DNA of 64,000 nucleotides from Axinella damicornis. Its lineage: Eukaryota > Porifera > Demospongiae > Axinellida > Axinellidae. Positions 55,236 through 64,000 of the stretch are shown piece after piece. The stretch lies in assembly GCA_963931865.1 (NCBI GenBank), contig OZ007505.1, positions 9,592,576-9,656,575 of the forward strand. The letters are read 5' to 3'. Within the stretch, counting starts at the first letter, position 1, and every line of letters starts with the position of its first letter. The translations under genes were made by a program, and so were the position numbers. A model generated the notes under the pieces. That model was not told where the DNA came from and searched no databases. It was given only the letters and a program-made list of their open reading frames with translations.

Positions 55236-55640
55236 GCTGTGTAGTTATCGAGTGGGCGGTTTCAAGCGCCTCGTGAGACTTCGAAGTAGCCAAAAAGCGA
55301 TGGGGTCGTGCACTGCTCAGTGTAAAATGCTGCTGTTTTGTGCAAACACTGTCGTGAGGGAGTCAGCCAAATTTGAACTAGCCCGTCTGAAGAAAGAAGA
55401 AGAAGAAGAAAACCGATTTTGGCGGTTTGGCGACTTTTTGGCGCGGTACTTTCGCGACAGTTATTCACGACACTGGGAGTCTTCTGGGCCAGGAAAACAC
55501 TCAAAGACCAATAGTAAGTTGTCATAAAGGATTATTTGCCGCCCGTTTTTGAGATTTGGGAAGATTTTTTTGTATTAGCTTCAATTGCGTGTCCGTTGTA
55601 TCCCTACATATAGAGTCACCGACTCTATGATACCTTATAT
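55236..55640 (+). repeat. Dispersed repeat, plus-orientation member
   Basis: Collinear with the reverse complement of 62605-63015: AGCGATGGG, TGCACTGCTC.GTGTAAAATG, CTAGCCCGTCTGAA, GTACTTTCGCGACAG, GAGATTTGG and GTATCCCTACATA blocks. One ORF (MGSCTAQCKMLLFCANTVVR) covers half of it but is not kept in the other member. It is probably a transposon terminal region. Confidence 0.7.
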
Positions 55641-56129
55641 GGAAGACCTTTGCTGTACTGCACAATTTTATTTGTCTTTCACACTTCTACATAATGGCCT
55701 CTTGCCATATAAGGTAAATTTTGGGACGTGTGAAGGACTACTACTTCTGCTAGGGTGCATGCTGAGTTCAACGCTCAGTTGCTGCCTTTGGCAGCTCATA
55801 CACTACTGATGATGAAATACAATAATGATACCTACAAGTAGGTTTGCTCCCTTCGCTCGCGCAGCTACTGCCCCCTCATTCACCTACATGAGCAGTCCGG
55901 CACTGGGCAGCAGAGATCAGATGAACCTCTCACCTCCATTCGCACTAGCGTAGCACTGCGCACGACAGTTCACTCGCTTCCCTCACTGTGTCTGTGTATG
56001 TCCGGCATACCTGATGCACCAACAGCTTTGTGTGATAGCAGGTGCACTGGGTCCAGGCATCTTGTGTAAATACCCCGAGTGTGACTGCTTCAGCTGCGCT
56101 GCTCCCAGATTGCGTCCTCTCCTGCTACT

Positions 56130-56592
56130 CACAAATTTATTTTAAGTATGTGTCTGAGATTGAAAATGATCCCGAAGGCTTGGCATCAAGGTTATTTCAA
56201 ACAATTTTCTTTGTCGACCTGGGAACCCCTGCCAAGGCTGATGAGGTGTGCTGCACTAAAAGTGATGGGAAAAGGCTTCTCAACCAAGAGTATCTGCGCG
56301 GCATTCGCAGTAAGTACTACAATATATGATAGCTCATGCATGTACTCCTGAATGCCAAACACAGATATTGTTGTGCTTCTCATTTATATTTGTAGGCCAT
56401 GCAAGTACGTTTCACTAAGCACCATGTTAAAAGACCTTAATGTTCTTTTCTGTGATAGTGCACGTCCACAAGAAATACAACCGAGACAAACTTCATTCTT
56501 CAAGAGAAAATTCAACATGGAAAGCAATTATTAAGAAATTGAATGGGCATATACGATATAGGCGGCGCCCCCCGAAAAAGAAGACTCAGTGA
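56130..56592 (+). CDS. BEN-domain exon pair 1 (partial)
   Basis: Exon ending 56309 reads LASRLFQTIFF, CCTKSDGKRLLNQEYLRGIR and ends in phase 1. Exon 56459-56592 continues MHVHKKYNRDKLHSSRENST, then WKAIIKKLNGHIRYRRRPPK and TGA. The Leu-rich helix, the Lys-Leu-Leu-x-Gln...Gly-Ile-Arg block and the Trp-containing last helix form a BEN domain. BEN domains bind DNA or chromatin proteins in animals and some mobile or viral genes. The 5' end of the first exon is not defined and lacks the conserved SYxG start seen in pairs 2 and 3. Confidence 0.65.
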
Positions 56593-56937
56593 TGGGAATG
56601 CTGTTGAAAATGTCGCAATTGAAGCAATCAGTGAGAAGGCATTTCAACTCTTTCGATATACAATACATACAACAAAAAAAATGTGTGCCTTGAAAAAAAA
56701 AAAAAAAGGCAAGACACAAGCTTGGTTTGTGTATGGCGAATACATTCCTGTTGCATTCATGTTTACATAAAACACTATTATACATACACGAAATGACTTG
56801 TAGAACTATGATGATTGGTATTCTGTGCTGTAACCATAGCTACATTACATCATGCACTATATGAGTTTGGACACTGAAATAATAACTTGAGTTAACTCTT
56901 TACCAGCCTGATTTGATTGGAGGTCTGTCATCTTGTA

Positions 56938-56981
56938 CAAGAGCGCATAAGTAAGTCGCGCGACCTACTTATGCGCTCTTG
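56938..56981. repeat. 44-bp near-perfect palindrome
   Basis: CAAGAGCGCATAAGTA is mirrored around GTCGCGCGAC with one mismatched pair. Confidence 0.85.
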
Positions 56982-57602
56982 CTTGAATATTCGTTAGATC
57001 CAGTTATCTCGGGATTTCAGTACAACAGGACTGTACACCATGCGATGATTGCATGAGAAATCAAACTATTTGCCAACAGAACCCTTCCAGTAATTGTTTT
57101 TTATCAGGTTTGTAGGTAAGTCCACTCAGTGACTTTAACCACACCCACTTATTAAGTTGCTTGGGCAATGCTAGCTGGACAACAGTTACTAGCCTTGAAC
57201 ACTGGAAATGGAGGTCCTACAAGGTGAGAGGACTGTTTTATACGTCCATTTATGCTGAAAACTGGAGTGTACTCATGGAATACTTACCCCACTGGTGCCT
57301 CACCCACTGTTCCCCGTCCATCTTCACTGATCATGACACTGCTTAATCAGAACTGGCATGCTAAGACTGTGTTTCGTATTTCTTGCATGTGTGCATGCAT
57401 GTACCTACTTTGTGCCCACCATGCTGCCTCCAATCTGTGGAATAGTTACATGAAAAACAGGAGAGGTGCAACATTGCTGTGAGGGACCGTCAGCTGACTT
57501 TAAGCTTTCTGTCCTGGATTTTGTCACACAGCGGGAAGCAGAATAGTGCATCATTTTGACTACAGTGCATGTAATGAGTTTGGCTTTATAATTTGTCAAC
57601 AG

Positions 57603-58367
57603 GTTCTTACCTTGGGTATGAGAACAAACCCAAATACCGAGTTTGGATTCCACATTCACCACAAGAAATAAAACACCTTGAATGTACTACCACTGACTAC
57701 AAGAGCCTTGCGAACAAATTATTTCAGCTGGTATGTAAAAGGGAACTGAATGAATGCCCAGATGATGTGTGCTGCACTCACAGTGATGGGAAAAGCCTGA
57801 TTGACCAAGAAAAGCTCAAGGGAATACGATGTAAGTATTACTACAGTGCTGTGTTATAGCAGAAAGGTAGCTTTCAGTGGCTTCTCAGCTTGCTGCTGCA
57901 TGAAACAGAAATAGGTTCTCTGTTACCAACTTGAATCATAAAAAATATTTTGCCAACTGAATGGAGCATTCAGTTGAAAGGTGGACAAAAAGTATCCCGT
58001 TCAAGTTGGTAACAGACACCCTTTCTGTTTCGAAAAGGCAGCTGAGATGGTATGAACATTCATTGGAAATAATTATGTATACATTGAAGTTGTAGCATGG
58101 TCGTATTTACTTGTAGTGCTCTTCTTGCATGCAGTGCATGTCCACAAAAAGTTCCTTTCTCGCAAGGGGGTGAAGTTTCGGGCCGCTGAGGAAGAACACC
58201 AGTGGGCGAAAGCTCTAAAGGCAATGAATGCACACATACGATACCGCAGAGCTAAACTTGTGGCTGCATCAAAGGACAGTCAGCTGTGTGGCTCTCAAGT
58301 TAAGGAAGACGAACTTTCATGCATATATTATTGTTTTCTCCATTGTGGTGTTTGTTCCACTGAATGA
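57603..58367 (+). CDS. BEN-domain exon pair 2
   Basis: Exon 57603-57830 begins SYLGYENKPKYRVWIPHSPQ, continues SLANKLFQLVCKRELNECPD and ends DGKSLIDQEKLKGIR in phase 1. Exon 58135 onward continues LHVHKKFLSRKGVKFRAAEE and QWAKALKAMNAHIRYRRAKL. It is open to a TGA at 58365-58367, although a splice site may cut it earlier. Same layout as pair 1 and pair 3. A 130-bp hairpin MITE sits in the intron between the two exons. Confidence 0.7.
57902..58032. mobile_element. 131-bp hairpin MITE in BEN intron
   Basis: GAAACAG... and CTGTTACCAACTTGAA at the left face TTCAAGTTGGTAACAG and CTGTTTC at the right. Confidence 0.65.
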
Positions 58368-59017
58368 GACTAGGGCTGTCCTGGGAATGAGACTAGCTGT
58401 CCTGTGAATGAGACTAGCTGTCTTTTTGTACTATTAAATCTCACATTGTGTTCTGTATTGTCTACCAGGGTACCCTACCGTATAGGTGGTCTTATTGGGG
58501 CGAGTGTGAGCGAACCCCACATAGACGAGTTTGCGGTGACAACAAACACAGATACCTACCTATTCATTGGTTACTGCATGGCCACAGATTGGCAGCTGAG
58601 ACTTGATGAACAAAGAGACAGCGAGTGTTTTCATCTGTTCGTGCATGCTGCATGTATACATGATGTACTTTTGTACACTGCTTGTGCGCACATGCTGGAA
58701 TTCTACAGCCTGAGGTTGAGAATGACAGTGATATATACATGCACTCACTCACGCTCGCCCCACAATGTCATGCATTCTCCTAGTAGTTATTGTAGCGTGT
58801 TACGTTATTAGTGTGTTACGTAGCTAGCGTACTACTACATGCGTTAGTCGTCGCGTGAAAGTGTTAATAAATAGCGCGCTGTAGCGCGCCACTATCGCGT
58901 TTTAACGTGAACTTTTTTGCACGGGATGCCATGGTAATGATGTAAATTGTGCACACAATGGTAAAAACAAGCAAGACGTCAACCTAGGTCTTACTGTAAT
59001 CTTTCTTGTATTTATAG

Positions 59018-60318
59018 GAATCACTTGCTGATGACGATATCTCATTTGTGTCGTCAGCGTCCACTGTAAGTGCCTCCACACCTCTGCTATTTGTTTTGAC
59101 TTCAGAAAGAGTTCATCCATGCACTGTTTATTATTCTTGCAGGTTCCACACGCTGGTTAGTAATTATCCCTGAAGTGCAAATGGTAATTGATTACTGTGG
59201 TTGATTTTCTTGGAGTATTACATACGTTGTTTTTGTTCCAGGTCCTGACCCGCATGCAATGCCAACTAGATCGACTGGAAGATAAATTTGATAGACTCAT
59301 TCGAGCCAAAGCCAAGAGACAGTCAGGTGGAGATTCCTGTGACAGTAGAAGGTCTTCCAATCCCCAGAGTCCAGTTTCTCCATTCATGTATCGATCCACG
59401 TCAGCTCTTCCACACCCCAGCCACTGTACAGCTTCATTGCTCGCCATCAATTGAGACACCTATGGTGGAGCCACAAGCACAGGAGTCAGATTTTTTTTCA
59501 TAGGCAGGGAATACAATGACAAAATTATTTGTTGTTTACTATAGGTTCCTATATCGGCCTTTTGGATACGGCCCCACAGGACCAGTATATGATCTGGGTG
59601 CCACATCTGGAGCAAAGTGCAATAAAATTGGCTGAAGCCAAGTCGAAAACTCCAACTGAGCTTGCAAGGGCGCTCTTCATTGAAGTATTCAAGGAGGAGC
59701 TGGCTGAGTGCCCTGATAAAGTAAACTGTACGAAGACACCAGACAACAAGAAGCTACTAAACCAACAGTACGTTCGCGGAATTCGTCGTAAGTATTGTGC
59801 ATTTTTTATACTTAAACAGGCATACAGTAAACCCGAAACATTGGAATTCCACCCAAAATTCTGGATAGAATTTCGGAGAATACCTACACATAGCTATTGC
59901 CATTAAGAGCAAGTGCACATACCTTATTTGGCCACTACAGTAGCCTTGTTCCCAGGCTCCCTCCTGCTCAGCAACGGAAGTACATTGACTGTCACATGTA
60001 CTGAGCAGGCACTGGATATGTTCATGCATAACGGCCGACACATTATTTCTTATTTGTTCCACAGTGCACGTTCACTACTGGTGACAGGGGCAGCTGGTGA
60101 CAGGGGCAGTCCAAGTACCAAGTACACCATTCCGCGATGTAAGCCGCCACAGCACGCTGCTGCACCTTTTACGCTCTGATGGGGAAGCATCGTTCTTGCC
60201 GAGCTTGAGCCCTGGCCCTATTGAGAGCAGTACAAGTTCTGCATCCGAGGGTCGTCTGTACAGCCCAGAGGAGCTACTGCAAAGGAAGACCAAAAACACC
60301 AAATATGGCGGTTGGTAA
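59018..60318 (+). CDS. BEN-domain gene, unit 3 with coiled coil
   Basis: Exons: 59018-59065 (ESLADDDISFVSSAST), about 59242-59326 (coiled coil LTRMQCQLDRLEDKFDRLIR), 59545-59787 (SYIGLLDTAPQDQYMIWVPH, LARALFIEVFKEELAECPDK, NKKLLNQQYVRGIR). These joins keep phase. The usual second BEN exon would start at about 60065 (LHVHYW), but it meets TGA at once. A Ser-rich segment in another frame follows (about 60100-60318, STSSASEGRLYSPEELLQR) ending at GTAAGG. The third unit therefore has an intact first BEN exon and a damaged or re-framed second one. An intervening 13-bp exon (59143-59155) is possible but breaks phase. Confidence 0.6.
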
Positions 60319-60639
60319 GGACTATTAATATGCTTTGTGGTTAGATAAGCAGTTTTCTGCGTTGATTCGTCTAGGTAATAATGTTAAACGTGGTTCATTA
60401 GTATTTTGCTTGTTTGTAACGTAAAAGGAGTCCATCCACGTGGATCGTATCTGGAGAAAATAGTGCAGCGGCTAATTTCCGCACACGCACACGCCTATGA
60501 AGTGGCTGCACAGCTTTTCTGTCGAATGAGGCATTTAGATATGCATTCTTAAGTGATATTGGATTGCAGCAGGCTTGGTCTTCTCATCTACACTAGTAAA
60601 TTCTTGAGCCTTTTGAAGATATCTTGAACTGCTGTTCAC

Positions 60640-60930
60640 AAAGGCTGAGCTTAGCTCTGGCTGTACCACCAAACCCTGGAGGGCTGACATCACCAAGCTT
60701 GACACGCACAGACTGAACGCCATTAGAGGTGAGCACACTTGCAGGAAAAAATGGTTTGAGTTTTCACAATAAGTCCCTGCTATCCCTTCCTTGCATACAC
60801 AGCACATGTCCATTACAGATTTCCTGGTGTTGGTGAGATGTTCTCAGTTTCAGTTGGAAGATCCGACAGGAACATCTCAACGTTCATTGTCGTCAGCATC
60901 GACCAAAGCAGGAGCTGTAGCCACTTAAGT
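60640..60930 (+). pseudogene. Fourth BEN-like remnant
   Basis: TKPWRADITKLDTHRLNAIR before a GTGAGC donor (about 60672-60729) matches the LD..RL.AIR block of a BEN domain. A following stretch (about 60819-60928) reads toward SLSSASTKAGAVAT. Only a fragment of the domain is present. Confidence 0.4.
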
Positions 60931-61019
60931 GACTGTCTGGACTTTTGGTTTTGAGTTTTGGTTCATCTACCTTTGTTGTTTCACCTTTGCTGTTTGACCT
61001 GAGAAAGTCAACACAATTG

Positions 61020-61210
61020 CTCTGATATCCCGCCAAAAGCCGTTCAAGTACGCGTAGTATCGCACTTCTTCGTGCATTACCGTGATGCTCAATGCACGAC
61101 AGAACTCGTGTGCGTCCGCGAAATATCGCTACGTTCTACGTAAAAAGTGTGTGACGTAACTTACTCCTTACGCATATCCCGCGAGGAAACGCGTATGTTA
61201 TTACGCGTAT
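61020..61210. other. CG-rich palindromic spacer
   Basis: Many short inverted TACGCG/CGCGTA and ACGTAG/CTACGT words, unlike neighbouring sequence. It may be a terminal region of a mobile element. A similar word content occurs at 58790-58910. Confidence 0.35.
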
Positions 61211-61211
61211 T

Positions 61212-61817
61212 TTGAGCTGTCGTCGCGCATATCCGTGCAGATATTTACATGGGTTGACTATGCAGACTATACTTCGTGAGGGAAAATTGTCTGGGAATGA
61301 GACGAGTGCAAAAAATCAGCCAAGTCTGTGTCCATGCATGAACTTTGACCTGCACAACATAATTACAGTATTGTCCATTCTCAGTAAATATAATTATAGC
61401 CACCCTTGGTGGACTAAGAAAATGGCTCTGTCAGCCAAGACTACATGCATATCGTACCCTATCCTGGTTTCCCACAACTATTTCCAGGATCTTTCTGATG
61501 CTGTGCCACACGCCAAACAACACACACCTCCACTCCTTTGTATCGAGGGAACGATCACCAACATCAAGGAGATGTGTATCGTCTGTGAACGAAAGATCAT
61601 AACACTTAACCTCCAAGCAAATATCTGCTCTGGCTTGCTGGCCCTCATAGCAACCTACCACCTTTACAATTTGGAGTACCCAAAGGTGGTAGCCCCACTT
61701 ATGAAATTCCTTGAGGAAAAGCTGGCAGCTGCACCAGTCACAACAAAGACTGGCATCACTTATAACAATCTTTTCCGTACCATTACACTTTTAGAGCAGC
61801 GTACCGAAGCGCACTGA
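61212..61817 (+). CDS. Transposon-associated ORF, unknown function
   Basis: An open frame ends in FLEEKLAAAPVTTKTGITYN and EQRTEAH. Its middle reads PPLLCIEGTITNIKEMCIVC, LQANICSGLLALIATYHLYN and LEYPKVVAPLMKFLEE. The pattern is that of a hydrophobic 'IVCE...L...I...LF..YYVFN..YP' segment seen in uncharacterised multi-copy proteins of invertebrates and fish. The N-terminal part of the ORF may be non-coding: it includes a TCTGGGAATGAGACGAG MITE remnant at 61288. The true exon probably starts after 61480. Confidence 0.45.
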   Translation: MSCRRAYPCRYLHGLTMQTILREGKLSGNETSAKNQPSLCPCMNFDLHNIITVLSILSKYNYSHPWWTKKMALSAKTTCISYPILVSHNYFQDLSDAVPHAKQHTPPLLCIEGTITNIKEMCIVCERKIITLNLQANICSGLLALIATYHLYNLEYPKVVAPLMKFLEEKLAAAPVTTKTGITYNNLFRTITLLEQRTEAH

Positions 61818-62136
61818 AGCCATGTACCTCTATACTATAATATATACTGCACTGTAGATATATAGTTATATGTAATGGTATTTTATGTTTATTGCATGCA
61901 TGGTGCTATTATCCTTGTTTTAAGAAACGTTATCTGTGACGGCATGTATTCGACGGCACGAACACCACCAAAATAGCACCTGTTTCCTCCAAATTCCATC
62001 CAGGTTGGACCTGCACAACATGCGTCTTGTGTGAGCTTAAGTACATACACCTAAACAATCTTGTCCAAGCACTGGATAGTACAGTGACCCTGATCTAGCC
62101 ACACTTCCAAGAAGAAAATTACCATCAATCTTCCAA

Positions 62137-62505
62137 ATGCTCTTTGTGAGCACAGGGTGTGACTATATATCATTATTTGCAGGGCTTGGAAAGGCCTCAT
62201 TCCTCAATGCATTCTATCAGTGTGCTCCTTTTATCTTTGGTAGCCGACTACCAGGCCTCTTGTCTGAGCATGGACTAGGAGAACAGAGCAACGGCTACTT
62301 AGCTTTCCTGAGATTGGTTGGAACAACCTACTTCAAGAAGCATCTGTCAGCAATTTATACAGTGAAGGGGTTAGACACACCAGAGCAGTTGTTCCACTCC
62401 ATTACTACAGCAACAACACAAAAGTCTACTGTTGGTACCGCAGATTTCAACAGCTATATCTATGTAGGCAAGGGTTGGGTGAAGAGGACGCAGGATGGGA
62501 GCTAG
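62137..62505 (+). pseudogene. XPG-like nuclease fragment, transposon-type
   Basis: Reads STGCDYISLFAGLGKASFLN, then GYLAFLRLVGTTYFKKHLSA and TPEQLFHSI. GCDY followed by a glycine-turn GLGK helix resembles the GCDY and helix-hairpin-helix region of XPG/FEN1 nucleases. Comparable fragments occur in multi-copy transposon ORFs; Academ elements are one superfamily described with an XPG-like nuclease. The N-terminal catalytic part was not found, and the frame ends inside the direct repeat after RTQDGS. The family assignment is from memory of patterns, not a search. Confidence 0.5.
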
Positions 62506-62596
62506 GAGTGGGGAGGTGGACGCAGACGAGCTGCAGGATCCTATCACCCAGCTCCCCATTGCCGACCCCTGTGGTGAAGCAGTGGGTAGGGCAGTG
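62424..62596 (+). repeat. Direct repeat, right copy
   Basis: Partner of 49162-49344, 13.26 kb away in the same orientation. Small indels separate the copies, for example a 7-bp difference after AGCTATATCTAT. Confidence 0.9.
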
Positions 62597-62604
62597 TGAA
62601 GAAG

Positions 62605-63015
62605 CGTCGAACTAGTATCACAGAGTCGGTAGACTCTGTATGTAGGGATACGACGTACACGCAATATATGCTAATACAAAAAAATCTCTCCAAATCTCAG
62701 AAACGGTACACTTATAAACCTTTATAACCACATACCGTTCATCTTCGAGTGTTTTCATGACCAACAAGACTCCTCGCGCCGCGAAAAACCGTCGCGAAAG
62801 TACCACACCAGGTACTCGCAAATCGGGCAAAATTGTTTTTCTTTCTTCTTTCTTTCTTCTTTCTTTCTTTCAGACGGGCTAGCTCAACGTCGCCTCAATC
62901 CCTCATGATGGTTTTCGCACGAAACAGCAGCATTTTACACCGAGCAGTGCACCAGCCCATCGCTTTTTTCGCTACCTCCAAAGTAACCTCCTCAGTGCTC
63001 TAAGGGCGCTCTGGA
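62605..63015 (-). repeat. Dispersed repeat, minus-orientation member
   Basis: Inverted partner of 55236-55640, starting immediately after the right direct repeat. It includes a TTTCTTCTTTC tract (62840-62873), the counterpart of the GAAGAAGAAG run in the other copy. Confidence 0.7.
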
Positions 63016-63342
63016 AGTATTGCTTCTTTTGAGCGCCATTTTGTTACGTATTTTGTGCGCATGCTCACAAAACGGTCACGTAGCAACTAAATTATTATGT
63101 GCAGCTGTCCTTCGAACTTCCCGAAAGACTTTTGCGACTTCGAGTTGACATTTTGTGCCAGCAGTTCGTTGCTTCGCTACCCAGCTACCCATACTGTGTA
63201 GCGGCTGTTTTGACTGCCACTACGAGCTGTTTCACAAGATAAGTTGATATTTTAACTGCACACATTTGCTAGCTACCACGTAGCTAGCTAGCTAACCGGC
63301 CATATCCGGCAACGTTTGTGTGTATCTTTTACCTAGCCACTC

Positions 63343-63848
63343 ATGGCTTCTGCAAGGACAAAAAGGGCTCAGTATAAGAAATATTACAGCAAGAATGTAA
63401 AGGAGTTGAAAACTAAGGCAAAAGCTGCCTCTAGAGCTAGCTACAGTGCTGACCCCTCCAAAAAGAAGGCTGCCTCCAAACTTGCCTCAAAAGCTAGCTA
63501 CACCACTGACCCCTCCAAAAAGAAGGCTGCCTCCAAACTTGCCTCTAAAGCTAGCTACAGCACTGACCCCTCCAAAAAGAAGGCTGCCTCAAAAGCTAGC
63601 TACACCACTGACCCCTCCAAAAAGAAGGCTGCCTCCAAACTTGCCTCTAAAGCTAGCTACAGCACTGACCCCTCCAAAAAGAAGGCTGCCTCTAGAGCAC
63701 GCTATTTCAATAGCCCTCAAAAAAAGAAGGCTGCCGCACGTGCCTACTCAAAGAGAAGCTATACCAAAAACCCTACAGCTAAGAGCAAACAGTCTCAAGC
63801 ATACTACGCACACAACACAGAAAGCAGGTGTGCTTACAGAAGAGCCAG
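63343..63848 (+). CDS. Lysine-rich repeat protein, first exon
   Basis: Starts MASARTKRAQYKKYYSKN at an ATG in acceptable context. Five near-identical copies of an element ending DPSKKKAASKLASKASY follow, then diverged copies (NSPQKKKAAARAYSKRSY) and CAYRRAR before a GTATGTG donor at 63849. The repeat is also visible at DNA level (57- and 45-bp units, about 63440-63690). Highly basic, so nucleic-acid binding is plausible. Similar K/A/S-rich repeats occur at the start of large multi-copy proteins in invertebrates and fish. The gene continues beyond the window. Confidence 0.6.
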
Positions 63849-64000
63849 GTATGTGCTGGCTCTTTATTAGAGCCAAATTAAAGCCAGGCTTCCAAGTACT
63901 TATTGCTGAAGCTGCCACCTCCATTGTCACTTAGCTAGATAATCACGAGCTGCCACCTCAGACCACGTATAGTAGGGTGCTCATTGCGCATGCGCTCTGA

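Noticed and set aside
55234..55527. 97-codon ORF MGSCTAQCKMLLF
   Set aside because: The frame is not kept in the inverted copy at 62605-63015, so it is treated as repeat sequence.
63446..63934. 162-codon ORF rich in Pro-Pro-Lys-Arg
   Set aside because: Alternate frame of the lysine-rich repeat exon at 63343.

Overview
The window is nuclear DNA from a metazoan. Genes are split into short exons by GT-AG introns and sit among many MITEs, LINE and hAT fragments, microsatellites and minisatellites. The protein families fit an invertebrate: an Aster/GRAMD-type GRAM protein, a papain-family cysteine protease, PDZ proteins and BEN domains. Compact introns and the dense palindromic MITEs make a sponge or similar early-branching marine animal my best guess, but no marker in the window proves it.

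0-26 kb. A 5.6-kb segment (1-5558) is repeated almost identically at 15977-21640. Both copies carry the same two GRAM-domain exons. Copy 1 runs into a 200-N gap. The 3' end of a cathepsin L-like gene follows (8272-10423). A complete-looking GRAM gene (11192-25899) then uses the exons of copy 2 and ends at a poly(A) signal. In both copies the intron after GRAM exon 5 holds a minisatellite whose unit contains the exon's own splice donor.

26-32 kb. A small acidic-protein gene (26758-27030), a LINE 3' fragment, several MITEs and a 48-bp perfect palindrome.

32-47 kb. An array of about 39 units of roughly 126 bp, each flanked by splice-like signals, leads into three diverged tandem copies (A, B, C) of a PDZ/proline-rich gene. 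Each copy has different disabling lesions.

47-64 kb. A minus-strand terminal exon lies near 48.6 kb. A transposon-rich block follows: a degraded transposon-associated ORF; a DD34E Tc1/mariner-like element with a second, convergent ORF; tandem BEN-domain exon pairs; and an XPG-like nuclease fragment. A 180-bp direct repeat (49162 and 62424) brackets the block. The window ends in the first exon of a lysine-rich repeat protein.

Mobile elements: one MITE family with TAG(C/T)CTCG-type ends shows 9-bp target duplications at seven loci. There are also piggyBac-like (TTAA), mariner-like (TA) and hAT-like (5-bp) elements. All gene models were read by eye from splice sites and frame continuity, so exon edges are inferences.
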